From positions 124,001 through 188,000 of the forward strand of contig NZ_SNYC01000007.1 in the NCBI RefSeq assembly GCF_004362715.1: a DNA stretch of 64,000 nt. Direction: 5' to 3'. Source of the stretch: Pedobacter metabolipauper (GTDB lineage: Bacteria > Bacteroidota > Bacteroidia > Sphingobacteriales > Sphingobacteriaceae). The notes beneath the pieces are model-generated. The model made no database searches. It was given only the letters and a program-made list of their open reading frames with translations, and was not told the origin of the DNA. The stretch's first letter is position 1. Each line of letters starts with the position of its first letter. This document shows positions 7,473 to 15,914 of the stretch, one piece after another. The translations under genes and the position numbers were made by a program.

Positions 7473-10154
7473 ATGAAAGCTTATTTACTGAAATTACTTT
7501 ACCCGTGTTTGCTGATCTGCCTGGTTTTACCCTTAAGCGGTAAGGCTTCCGGCTATGCAGATATACAACCGATCGCTTTAAAATGCGAACATCTTGAAAA
7601 TCCAATTGGAGTTGATGCTGCACATCCGCGGTTATCCTGGATGATGTCTGACAACCGAACCGGTGCAAAACAAACGGCTTACCGCATTGTGGTTGGAACA
7701 GACTCTTTGGCTGTTCGCAATGGTAAAGGCGTAACCTGGGAAACCGGCAAAGTGCTTTCATCCAATAACCTGGTTATTTATAACGGAAAGGCACTTGCTG
7801 CCTTCACTAAATATTTTTGGCTTTTAGAGTTGTGGGATAAAGACGGTAAAGCCATCCCGGCAAAGCAGGTGTCAAGTTTTGAAACCGGTATGATGGGCAT
7901 GGAAAACTGGAAAGGTACCTGGATCAGCGACCGTAACGATGTAAATATCTTACCGGCACCCTATTTCAGAAAAGTATTTTCAGCAGCTAAGAAAGTAAAA
8001 TCTGCACGTGCTTATATTGCCGTTGCTGGTTTATATGAGCTTTATTTAAATGGTAAAAAAGTGGGTAACCATAGACTGGATCCTATGTATACCCGTTTTG
8101 ACAGACGAAATTTATACGTTTCATATGATGTTACGGCACAAGTACAGTCCGGTAAAAATGCAATAGGGGTATTGCTAGGAAATGGATGGTACAACCACCA
8201 GTCTATTGCCGTATGGAATTTTGATAAGGCTCCATGGAGAGCCAGACCTACTTTCTGTATGGACCTTCGTATTACATACAGTGATGGATCTACGGAAGTG
8301 ATCGCTTCTGAAAACAGCTGGAAAAGCAGTCCGAGTCCAATCACTTTTAACAGTATTTACACTGCAGAGCATTATGATGCGCGCCTGGAGCAACCGGGAT
8401 GGAATACGGTTGATTTTAATGACAGCAGATGGAGAGGCGTTACCATGCGTGCTGCTCCTTCTAAAAATATTGTAAGCCAGGTGATGCACCCGATCCGTAA
8501 TGTAGAGGAGATTCCTGCTAAAACCATGCAGAAATTTAACGATACCACCTATGTATATGACCTTGGCAGAAATATAGCCGGTGTAAGTAAGATCAAAGTT
8601 AAAGGAGAAGCAGGAACGGTTATCCGCATTAAACACGGTGAACGTTTGTATGCAAATGGCCATGTTGACCTTTCGAATATTGATGTTTACCATCGCCCTA
8701 AAGATAAAAATGACCCTTTTCAGGTAGATATTATTACACTTAGCGGTAATGCTGACGAGTTTATGGCCAAATTTAATTACAAGGGCTTCCAGTATATCGA
8801 AGTAACCAGCAGTAAGCCTGTTGAGTTAACCAAAGAAAGCATTACCGGTTATTTTATGCACAGTGATGTGCCTGCAACGGGTACGATCAGTTCCTCTAAT
8901 CCATTAATTGACCGGTTATGGTGGGCAACGAATAACTCCTACCTGTCTAACTTATTTGGCTATCCTACGGATTGCCCGCAGCGTGAGAAGAATGGCTGGA
9001 CTGGTGATGGTCACTTTGCCATTGAAACCGGTTTGTATAATTTTGACGCGATTACGGTATATGAAAAATGGCTGGCCGATCACCGTGATGAGCAGCAGCC
9101 AAATGGTGTATTGCCAGATATTATCCCTACTGGCGGATGGGGTTATGGCACTGCAAATGGTACAGACTGGACCAGTACAATAGCGATCATTCCATGGAAT
9201 ATTTATATGTTCTATGGTGACAATAAATTACTTTCTGACAGTTACGGCAACATTAAAGAATATGTAGATTACGTAACACAGATTAGTCCGAATGGCCTTA
9301 CCTCTTTTGGCAGGGGCGACTGGGTTCCTGTTAAATCTCAATCTTCGTTAGAATATACCTCTTCGGTCTATTACTACGTAGATGCAGTGATCCTGAGTAA
9401 AGCGGCAAAAATGTTTGGCAAGCAAAGTGATTATGCATTTTACAGCACACTGGCAGAAAAGATAAAGACAGCGATCAATACCAAATACTTTAACCGGGAA
9501 ACAGCCATTTATGGTAAAGGTGTACAAACGGAGTTAAGTGTTGCATTACAATGGGGAATTGTTCCTGAAGAATTTAAGGCCCGTGTTGCAGAGAACCTGG
9601 CCAAACGTGTTGCCGCTGATGGTATGCACCTGGATGTAGGCGTACTTGGTGCTAAAGCGATCTTAAATGCATTGAGTGATAACGGACAGGCCGAAACGGC
9701 TTATAAAATTGCGGCACAGGATACCTACCCATCCTGGGGATGGTGGATTGTAAATGGGGCAACTACATTATATGAGAACTGGAACATCCAGGCTACCCAG
9801 GATATCTCTTTAAACCACATGATGTTTGGTGAAATTGGCGGATGGTTCTTTAAAGGATTGGGCGGTATTAAAATTGATGAACAACAGCCCGGGTTTAAGA
9901 ATATCCTTTTAAAACCAAACTTTGTTTCTGGTCTGGATCACTTTGAAGCCACTCATGATGGTCCTTATGGCAAGATTGTATCGTCATGGAAAAGATCAGG
10001 AAATTCAGTGATCTACAAGGTAACTGTTCCTGCAAATTCAAGTGCTACTGTTTATTTCCCGCTGGCCGGAGGTAAAAAAGCATATAAAGGTACACAGATG
10101 TTAACAGACAAACTGGCCATTGGTGCAGGTAATTATCAATTTGAGATTAAATAG
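7473..10154 (+). CDS. Secreted GH78 alpha-L-rhamnosidase (second copy)
   Basis: 893 residues with an N-terminal signal peptide (about 1-26, hydrophobic LLKLLYPCLLICLVLPLSG). Same GH78 domain order as the upstream gene: PRLSWMM Ig-like start, carbohydrate-binding-like beta domains, alpha/alpha barrel, C-terminal beta domain. Catalytic motif DCPQREKNGWTGDGH begins at residue 500, with Glu505 as predicted acid and Asp512; second site Glu768 in TTLYENWN. It retains both acids but has K-N where the first copy has R-L, so it belongs to a different GH78 subgroup. A hairpin with 9-bp stem follows 7 nt after the stop and probably ends this two-gene transcript before the regulator gene. Confidence 0.93.
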   Translation: MKAYLLKLLYPCLLICLVLPLSGKASGYADIQPIALKCEHLENPIGVDAAHPRLSWMMSDNRTGAKQTAYRIVVGTDSLAVRNGKGVTWETGKVLSSNNLVIYNGKALAAFTKYFWLLELWDKDGKAIPAKQVSSFETGMMGMENWKGTWISDRNDVNILPAPYFRKVFSAAKKVKSARAYIAVAGLYELYLNGKKVGNHRLDPMYTRFDRRNLYVSYDVTAQVQSGKNAIGVLLGNGWYNHQSIAVWNFDKAPWRARPTFCMDLRITYSDGSTEVIASENSWKSSPSPITFNSIYTAEHYDARLEQPGWNTVDFNDSRWRGVTMRAAPSKNIVSQVMHPIRNVEEIPAKTMQKFNDTTYVYDLGRNIAGVSKIKVKGEAGTVIRIKHGERLYANGHVDLSNIDVYHRPKDKNDPFQVDIITLSGNADEFMAKFNYKGFQYIEVTSSKPVELTKESITGYFMHSDVPATGTISSSNPLIDRLWWATNNSYLSNLFGYPTDCPQREKNGWTGDGHFAIETGLYNFDAITVYEKWLADHRDEQQPNGVLPDIIPTGGWGYGTANGTDWTSTIAIIPWNIYMFYGDNKLLSDSYGNIKEYVDYVTQISPNGLTSFGRGDWVPVKSQSSLEYTSSVYYYVDAVILSKAAKMFGKQSDYAFYSTLAEKIKTAINTKYFNRETAIYGKGVQTELSVALQWGIVPEEFKARVAENLAKRVAADGMHLDVGVLGAKAILNALSDNGQAETAYKIAAQDTYPSWGWWIVNGATTLYENWNIQATQDISLNHMMFGEIGGWFFKGLGGIKIDEQQPGFKNILLKPNFVSGLDHFEATHDGPYGKIVSSWKRSGNSVIYKVTVPANSSATVYFPLAGGKKAYKGTQMLTDKLAIGAGNYQFEIK

Positions 10155-10161
10155 TGATAAA

Positions 10162-10193
10162 ACGGGCTGCGGTTTTTAAACAAAGCAGCCCGT
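10162..10193 (+). terminator. Hairpin terminator after the rhamnosidase pair
   Basis: ACGGGCTGC (10162-10170) pairs perfectly with GCAGCCCGT (10185-10193) across a 14-nt loop, 7 nt after the stop of the second GH78 gene. There is no strong T-run after the stem, so termination could be partial. Confidence 0.55.
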
Positions 10194-10250
10194 AATTAAG
10201 ATAATACCAAAAGGATCATTTCAATTGATAATAATCGCTTAAATTTAGAA

Positions 10251-11282
10251 ATGAAGAAAAATAGTTTTTTTGATTTTATACATGTAGATGAGTATTCTGC
10301 TACGCCAAAATACCTGCAGCTTTCCAGTGCAATCATTAAGGCTATAGAACAGGGCAACCTGACGCAGGATAACTTATTACCTTCGATCAATGAACTGAGC
10401 TACCGCCTGGAAATTTCCAGGGATACTGCAGAGAAGGGATATAAGTACCTGAAGAATGTTGGGGTAATTAATTCGGTTCCGGGTAAGGGGTATTACATCA
10501 CGAATGTAGATTTTAAGCAAAAACTAAAGATCTTCCTGCTGTTTAATAAGCTTAGTGCACATAAAAAGATCGTCTATGATACTTTTATTGCCGCGCTGGG
10601 CGAAGATGTATCGGTTGATTTTTATGTATATAACAATGATTTCAGACTTTTTAAACGCCTGCTTACGAATAAAAAAGAGGATTATTCACACTATGTGATC
10701 ATCCCTCATTTTTACCATGGCGAAGATTATGCGCGGGACATTATCAATACCATTCCGAAAGAAAAGCTGATCCTGCTGGACAAGAAAATCCATGGTGTAG
10801 ATGGTGAGTATGCTGCGGTTTATGAGAATTTTGAGAAGAATATTTACGATGCCCTTGAACAGGCCCGTAAGGAATTAAGTAAATACCATACGCTGAAGAT
10901 CATTTTTCCGAAGCGGAGTTATTTTCCTAAGGAGATCCTGGATGGTTTTCACCGGTTCTGTCAGCAATATGCATTTAGTCATGAGGTAGTAAATGACATT
11001 AATGTAGAGCCGATCAACCAGGGAGAGGCCTTTATTAACCTGATGGAAGCTGATTTGGTTGTTTTGCTGGAGCGGCTGATCAGCATGGATCTTAAAATTG
11101 GCAAAGATGTAGGGGTCATCTCTTACAATGAAACCCCGTTAAAGAAAATTTTATTGAATGGGATCACTACGATCTCTACAGATTTCAGATTTATGGGTAC
11201 TGCCGCTGCTAATCTGATACTTGACAATTCGAGAAGACACATAGAAGTCCCTTTTTATTATACAAAAAGAGCTTCTGTATAA
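10251..11282 (+). CDS. GntR-family regulator with LacI-like sugar-binding domain, probable rhamnose regulator
   Basis: 343 residues. Residues about 10-85 form a GntR winged helix (TPKYLQLSSAIIKAIEQG, LPSINELSYRLEISRDTAEKGY, LKNVGVINSVPGKGYYI). Residues about 90-340 resemble a periplasmic-binding-protein/LacI effector domain (KIFLLFNKLSAHKKIVYDTF; DVGVISYNETPLKKIL; GITTISTDFRFMG). Such proteins bind a sugar or sugar phosphate and change DNA binding. It lies between the rhamnosidases and rhaT on the same strand, so control of L-rhamnose use is the obvious inference. A TAAATTTA box directly before the ATG hints at its own promoter with a very short leader. Other sugars cannot be excluded. Confidence 0.85.
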   Translation: MKKNSFFDFIHVDEYSATPKYLQLSSAIIKAIEQGNLTQDNLLPSINELSYRLEISRDTAEKGYKYLKNVGVINSVPGKGYYITNVDFKQKLKIFLLFNKLSAHKKIVYDTFIAALGEDVSVDFYVYNNDFRLFKRLLTNKKEDYSHYVIIPHFYHGEDYARDIINTIPKEKLILLDKKIHGVDGEYAAVYENFEKNIYDALEQARKELSKYHTLKIIFPKRSYFPKEILDGFHRFCQQYAFSHEVVNDINVEPINQGEAFINLMEADLVVLLERLISMDLKIGKDVGVISYNETPLKKILLNGITTISTDFRFMGTAAANLILDNSRRHIEVPFYYTKRASV

Positions 11283-11290
11283 CTACTAAT

Positions 11291-11313
11291 TGTGCCATTT
11301 ACATGATGGTACA
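11291..11313. promoter_or_regulatory. Candidate operator upstream of rhaT
   Basis: An imperfect inverted repeat, TGTGCCAT and ATGGTACA (one mismatch, 7-nt spacer), lies in the 105-nt gap between the regulator and rhaT. The 9-mer GATAATACC also occurs at 11353-11361 and again at 10200-10208 before the regulator gene. Either could be a site for the GntR-type protein. Inference only. Confidence 0.3.
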
Positions 11314-11387
11314 GGATGGTTAAATAAAATAACCTGCATAAATTGGTAGCACGATAATACCTAACCATATTATAAAACCAAACGTTT

Positions 11388-12467
11388 ATGAATGCAATTT
11401 TTGGAATTCTGTTCCACTTTATAGGAGGCTTTGCTTCCGGGTCTTTCTACATCCCTTATAAAAAAGTAAAAGGGTGGGCATGGGAAAGTTATTGGATCAT
11501 AGGCGGGGTATTCTCCTGGCTTATTGTACCTCCGGTAGCAGCCTGGATCACGATTCCGGGATTTGCAGATATTATTGCAGCAACAAGCGGTAAGATTTTA
11601 TTACTTACCTATTTTTTTGGGGTACTGTGGGGCATTGGTGGATTGACATACGGACTTGGGGTCCGGTATTTAGGAGTTTCACTGGGAAGTTCAGTGATCC
11701 TGGGGTTGTGTTCCGTTTTTGGTGCAATCATACCCTCGGTTTATTATAATTTTTATCCAAAGGAGGGTAAAGATAGTTTAACAGATATGTTAAGCAGCAG
11801 TTGGGGACAATTTGTCCTTTTGGGCTTACTGGTTTGTGTGGTTGGGATTGTGGTGTGCGGAAAAGCCGGCGGAATGAAAGAAAAGGATCTGGTAGAATCC
11901 GGCAAGGTTGATCCATCCAATAGTGAGTATAAGATTGGTCTCGGACTTACGGTAGCGATCATCTCTGGTATATTGAGTGCCTGTTTTGCATTTGGTATTG
12001 ATGCAGGAAAAGATATGGCGAATGAAGCCAATGAAATATGGAAAAGTGCAAACCCCGGACAGGGCGAATTCCTTTTCCAAAATAATGTAACCTATGTGAT
12101 CATTTTGTGGGGTGGTTTAACAACCAATTTATTTTGGTGTATGCTTTTAAACTTCCGCAATAAAACCTTTGGCGATTACACGAATAAGAAAACCCCGCTG
12201 CTGGCCAATTATATTTTTTCGGCACTTGCGGGTACGACCTGGTTCCTTCAGTTCTTTTTTTATGGAATGGGAGAGAGTAAACTCGGAAACGGGCCAAGTT
12301 CATGGATCCTGCACATGGCTTTCATCATTTTGATTGCCAATGCCTGGGGCCTTGTATTAAAGGAATGGTCGGGAGTGAAGAAAAAAACATTGATTACCGT
12401 ATTATCCGGTATTGGAATTATAATACTTTCTGTATTGATCGTTGGGTACGGAAATTCAATAAAATAA
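11388..12467 (+). CDS. rhaT: L-rhamnose/proton symporter RhaT
   Basis: 359 residues, close to the 344 of the E. coli protein, with about ten membrane helices. The N-terminus (GILFHFIGGFASGSFYIPYKKVKGWAWESYW) and the segments GIGGLTYGLGVRYLGVSLGSSV and GTTWFLQFFFYGMGESKLG match the RhaT family of inner-membrane sugar-proton symporters. It imports the rhamnose freed by the two GH78 enzymes. The following gene starts 23 nt after its stop and the next two follow closely, so rhaT heads the catabolic operon rhaT-rhaEW-rhaI-rhaB. Assignment is strong from both sequence and context. Confidence 0.93.
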   Translation: MNAIFGILFHFIGGFASGSFYIPYKKVKGWAWESYWIIGGVFSWLIVPPVAAWITIPGFADIIAATSGKILLLTYFFGVLWGIGGLTYGLGVRYLGVSLGSSVILGLCSVFGAIIPSVYYNFYPKEGKDSLTDMLSSSWGQFVLLGLLVCVVGIVVCGKAGGMKEKDLVESGKVDPSNSEYKIGLGLTVAIISGILSACFAFGIDAGKDMANEANEIWKSANPGQGEFLFQNNVTYVIILWGGLTTNLFWCMLLNFRNKTFGDYTNKKTPLLANYIFSALAGTTWFLQFFFYGMGESKLGNGPSSWILHMAFIILIANAWGLVLKEWSGVKKKTLITVLSGIGIIILSVLIVGYGNSIK

Positions 12468-12490
12468 AACGCTATTAATTAAATATTTTT

Positions 12491-14611
12491 ATGACTGTTC
12501 GAATAACTGATTTTAAGTATGTAAGCTACTTGTGGGACGAAGCAAAGGCAGCAGAGCTGGCCGGAGACGAAGTGGCATTGCTAATTTACCGTTCTAATTT
12601 GCTTGGTGCAGATTTGCGCCTAACAAATTACGGAGGTGGTAATACCTCCTGCAAGGCGATGGCCAGGCATCCGTTAACCGGAAAAGAGACTGAGGTAATG
12701 TGGGTAAAAGGATCTGGTGGTGATTTGGGTACCTTGAAACAGAGTGGTCTGGCGGCCTTATATGTGGACGAACTTCAAAGCCTGAAAAATGTTTACCGGG
12801 GTATTGATCATGAAGATGAAATGGTTGAATTGTTTAACCATTGCATTTATGACCTAAACTCTAAGGCACCTTCTATCGATACACCTTTACATGGATTTTT
12901 ACCTTTTAAACATATAGATCATTTACATCCGGATGCGGCAATTGCAATTGCTGCAGCGAAAGATGGTAAAGCAATTACTGCGGAACTGTTTAATGGATCT
13001 ATTGGCTGGGTAGACTGGCAAAAACCTGGTTTTGACCTGGGTTTACAGCTGAGACAATGCCTGGATGAAAATCCCGGTATCAGAGGGATTATGCTGGGTT
13101 CTCATGGTTTATTTACCTGGGGTGACACGGCCTACGAAAGTTACATCAATACGTTAGAGGTTGTAGAGCGCTGCTCTTTGTATTTGGCAGACCATTATGG
13201 TAAAGATGCACCTGTTTTTGGCGGACAAAAAATAGAAAGCCTGGAAGCTGAAGCACGTAAGGCACAAGCAGCAGCATTAGCACCTGTTTTAAGAGGCTTA
13301 TGCTCCAGCAAAAAACACATGGTTGGTCACTTTACGGATGATGCCCGTGTACTTGAATTTATCAATTCAAATGACCTTTCCAGACTTGCCCCAATGGGTA
13401 CGAGCTGCCCGGATCACTTTTTAAGGACTAAGATCAGTCCGCTGGTATTGCAGCTTGATCCTGCTGAAGACTTAAGCGATGTTGCAGCAATAAAGAGTAA
13501 GCTGATCCCTGAGTTTGAAGCTTATCGTGCGATGTATACCGCCTATTATGAAAGCTGTAAACATGCAAATAGCCCGGCAATTCGTGATACCAATCCGGTG
13601 ATCATTATATATCCTGGTGTAGGTATGTTCTCTTTTTCTAAGGATAAACAGACTGCAAGGGTAGCTGCTGAGTTCTATATCAATGCCATTAATGTAATGA
13701 AGGGCGCTGAGGCGGTTTCTTCTTACACTTCTCTTCCAAGACAGGAAGCTTTTAATATCGAATACTGGTTATTGGAAGAAGCGAAGTTACAACGCATGCC
13801 AAAGCCTAAAGCTTTATCTGGTAAGATCGCTTTGATTACTGGTAGTGCAGGTGGTATCGGTAAGGCTATTGCAAAGAAATTTATTGATGAAGGTGCCGTT
13901 GTGGTGGTTAATGATAATGATGGAAACCGATTGGCAGAAGCTGATCATTGGTTTAATACCACATATAATGCAGACAGCTACGTTACAGCACCCTTAGACG
14001 TTACCTCTGCAGCGCAGATCCAATCTGCTTTTGATATTGCCGCACTTTCTTTTGGAGGTATTGATATTGTTGTAAATTGTGCTGGCTTATCTATTTCCAA
14101 GCCGATTGCAGAACACACTGAAAAGGATTGGGATCTATTGTATGATGTATTGGTTAAAGGCCAGTTTTTTGTAACCCAGGCCGGAGTAGCTGTGATGCGC
14201 AAGCAGAATATTGGTGGTGATGTTGTTAATATTGTAAGTAAGAATGCTTTGGTATCTGGTCCTAATAATGCAGGTTACGGATCAGCAAAAGCGGCACAAT
14301 TACACCTGAGCAGATTAAATGCTGCTGAACTGGGTGAAGATAGGATCCGCGTAAACGTGGTAAACCCGGATGCGGTGATCTCTGACAGTAAAATTTGGGA
14401 AGGTGCATGGGCTGAAGGAAGGGCAAAAGCATATGGTATTACCGTTGCCGAGCTACCTGCTTTTTATGCAAAACGTACGCTGCTGAATGAAGTGATCCTG
14501 CCTGAGGATATTGCCAATGCCTGTTTTGCCGTAACCGGTGGATTATTAAATAAATCTACAGGGAATGTACTAAATGTTGACGGCGGGGTTGCCATCGCAT
14601 TTGTAAGATAA
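12491..14611 (+). CDS. rhaEW: Bifunctional L-rhamnulose-1-phosphate aldolase / L-lactaldehyde dehydrogenase
   Basis: 706 residues, a fusion of two enzymes. Residues 1 to about 430 are a class II aldolase (AraD/FucA-like) domain that splits L-rhamnulose-1-phosphate into dihydroxyacetone phosphate and L-lactaldehyde; GGGNTSCK and the HGFLPFKHIDHLHPD and GSHGLFTWG segments supply phosphate- and metal-binding residues. Residues about 440-706 are a short-chain dehydrogenase with TGSAGGIG at 450-457 (NAD binding) and YGSAK at 596-600 (catalytic Tyr/Lys), oxidising lactaldehyde to L-lactate. This fusion is known from rhamnose clusters that lack separate RhaD and FucO. It implies lactate, not 1,2-propanediol, as the product. 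Confidence 0.9.
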   Translation: MTVRITDFKYVSYLWDEAKAAELAGDEVALLIYRSNLLGADLRLTNYGGGNTSCKAMARHPLTGKETEVMWVKGSGGDLGTLKQSGLAALYVDELQSLKNVYRGIDHEDEMVELFNHCIYDLNSKAPSIDTPLHGFLPFKHIDHLHPDAAIAIAAAKDGKAITAELFNGSIGWVDWQKPGFDLGLQLRQCLDENPGIRGIMLGSHGLFTWGDTAYESYINTLEVVERCSLYLADHYGKDAPVFGGQKIESLEAEARKAQAAALAPVLRGLCSSKKHMVGHFTDDARVLEFINSNDLSRLAPMGTSCPDHFLRTKISPLVLQLDPAEDLSDVAAIKSKLIPEFEAYRAMYTAYYESCKHANSPAIRDTNPVIIIYPGVGMFSFSKDKQTARVAAEFYINAINVMKGAEAVSSYTSLPRQEAFNIEYWLLEEAKLQRMPKPKALSGKIALITGSAGGIGKAIAKKFIDEGAVVVVNDNDGNRLAEADHWFNTTYNADSYVTAPLDVTSAAQIQSAFDIAALSFGGIDIVVNCAGLSISKPIAEHTEKDWDLLYDVLVKGQFFVTQAGVAVMRKQNIGGDVVNIVSKNALVSGPNNAGYGSAKAAQLHLSRLNAAELGEDRIRVNVVNPDAVISDSKIWEGAWAEGRAKAYGITVAELPAFYAKRTLLNEVILPEDIANACFAVTGGLLNKSTGNVLNVDGGVAIAFVR

Positions 14612-14638
14612 CGGTGTATTTTATTAAAATATTTAAGA

Positions 14639-15913
14639 ATGAGAATTGAAAAAGACCAAATAGAAGCACATAATGAATTAGCAGCAGTAAAACATAAACG
14701 CAAATTCGCGTTTATGTCGGAAGAGATTGAAGGACTTGAGGGAATCATTGAGAAACTGATCAAGTTCCAGATTGCAATTCCAAGCTGGGCTTTAGGTACA
14801 GGGGGCACGCGTTTCGGACGTTTTTCCGGTGGAGGCGAGCCAGGAAACCTGGAAGAAAAGATACAGGATATTGGTCTTTTACATGCTTTAAACCGCTCAA
14901 GTGGTGCAATATCACTTCATATTCCCTGGGATATCCCAACGGATTATGATGCGATCAAATCTTTGGCTTCTTCGTACGACCTGAAGTTTGATGCCATGAA
15001 CTCGAATACGTTCCAGGATCAGGCAGACCAGGCTTACAGCTATAAATTTGGTTCTTTACAGCATGTAGATAAAGGTGTTCGCCAGCAGGCCATCGATCAT
15101 AATATTGAGGTAATCCGTCAGGGTGTTGCATTGGGTTCCAGTGCACTTACCGTTTGGCTTGCCGATGGTTCTTGTTTTCCTGGCCAGCTTAATTTTCGCG
15201 GGGCTTTTCAAAATACACTGGAAAGTTTAGAAGAGATCTATGCGGCATTGCCGGATGAATGGAAAATATTTGTAGAATACAAGGCTTTTGAACCTAATTT
15301 CTATTCGACTACAGTTGGTGATTGGGGGCAATCTTTATTGTACGCTACGAAATTGGGTCCAAAAGCCTATACACTGGTTGATTTGGGTCACCATTTACCG
15401 AATGCAAATATTGAACAGATCGTTTCTCTGTTGCTGATGGAGGGTAAGCTTGGCGGTTTCCATTTTAACGACTCTAAGTATGGCGACGATGATCTAACGG
15501 CTGGAAGCATGAAACCTTATCAACTGTTCCTGATCTTTAATGAACTGGTTGAAGGTATGGATGCAAAAGGGATGGACCATGCTACCGGACTGGGTTGGAT
15601 GATCGATGCATCTCATAATGTTAAAGACCCGCTGGAAGACCTGATCCAGTCTGTTGAAGCGATCATGCTTGCCTATACACAGGCCTTGTTAATAGATCGT
15701 AAGGCTTTATTAGCCGCACAGCAGGAAAATGATGTAGCTAAATGCCAGGAGATCTTACAAGATGCTTTTAGAACAGATGCCAGGGCAATTGTTCAGGAAG
15801 CCCGTTTGAGAACTGGTGGCGCTGCCAATCCGATCCAACTGTTTAGGGAACTGAAGATTCGTGAGAAACTGATTGGATCGAGGGGATTGAAAACAGTTGC
15901 TACGGGGTTATAG
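14639..15913 (+). CDS. rhaI: L-rhamnose isomerase (RhaI type)
   Basis: 424 residues, cytoplasmic TIM-barrel sugar isomerase that converts L-rhamnose to L-rhamnulose using two divalent metals. Visible hallmarks: IPSWALGTGGTRFGRF near residue 50, VEYKAFEPNFYSTTVGDWG carrying a metal-binding Glu, LVDLGHHLPNANIEQIV, and FHFNDSKYGDDDLTAG with the His/Asp ligands. It belongs to the Pseudomonas stutzeri-like RhaI group (about 430 residues) rather than E. coli RhaA. It starts 27 nt after rhaEW, and its stop is one base before the ATG of the kinase gene, so translation of the two is probably coupled. Confidence 0.9.
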   Translation: MRIEKDQIEAHNELAAVKHKRKFAFMSEEIEGLEGIIEKLIKFQIAIPSWALGTGGTRFGRFSGGGEPGNLEEKIQDIGLLHALNRSSGAISLHIPWDIPTDYDAIKSLASSYDLKFDAMNSNTFQDQADQAYSYKFGSLQHVDKGVRQQAIDHNIEVIRQGVALGSSALTVWLADGSCFPGQLNFRGAFQNTLESLEEIYAALPDEWKIFVEYKAFEPNFYSTTVGDWGQSLLYATKLGPKAYTLVDLGHHLPNANIEQIVSLLLMEGKLGGFHFNDSKYGDDDLTAGSMKPYQLFLIFNELVEGMDAKGMDHATGLGWMIDASHNVKDPLEDLIQSVEAIMLAYTQALLIDRKALLAAQQENDVAKCQEILQDAFRTDARAIVQEARLRTGGAANPIQLFRELKIREKLIGSRGLKTVATGL

Positions 15914-15914
15914 T

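Noticed and set aside
8175..8693. Long frame (172 codons) on the minus strand inside the second rhamnosidase gene
   Set aside because: It is fully antisense to a strong GH78 coding frame, has no recognisable domain and no signal of its own.
4741..10154. Classical polysaccharide utilisation locus
   Set aside because: No SusC- or SusD-like gene lies anywhere near the rhamnosidases in this window; the only receptors are paired with GLPGLI proteins.
15897..15914. Upstream TTG start for rhamnulokinase
   Set aside because: It would overlap rhaI by 17 nt and add six unconserved residues; the ATG at 15915 directly follows the rhaI stop.
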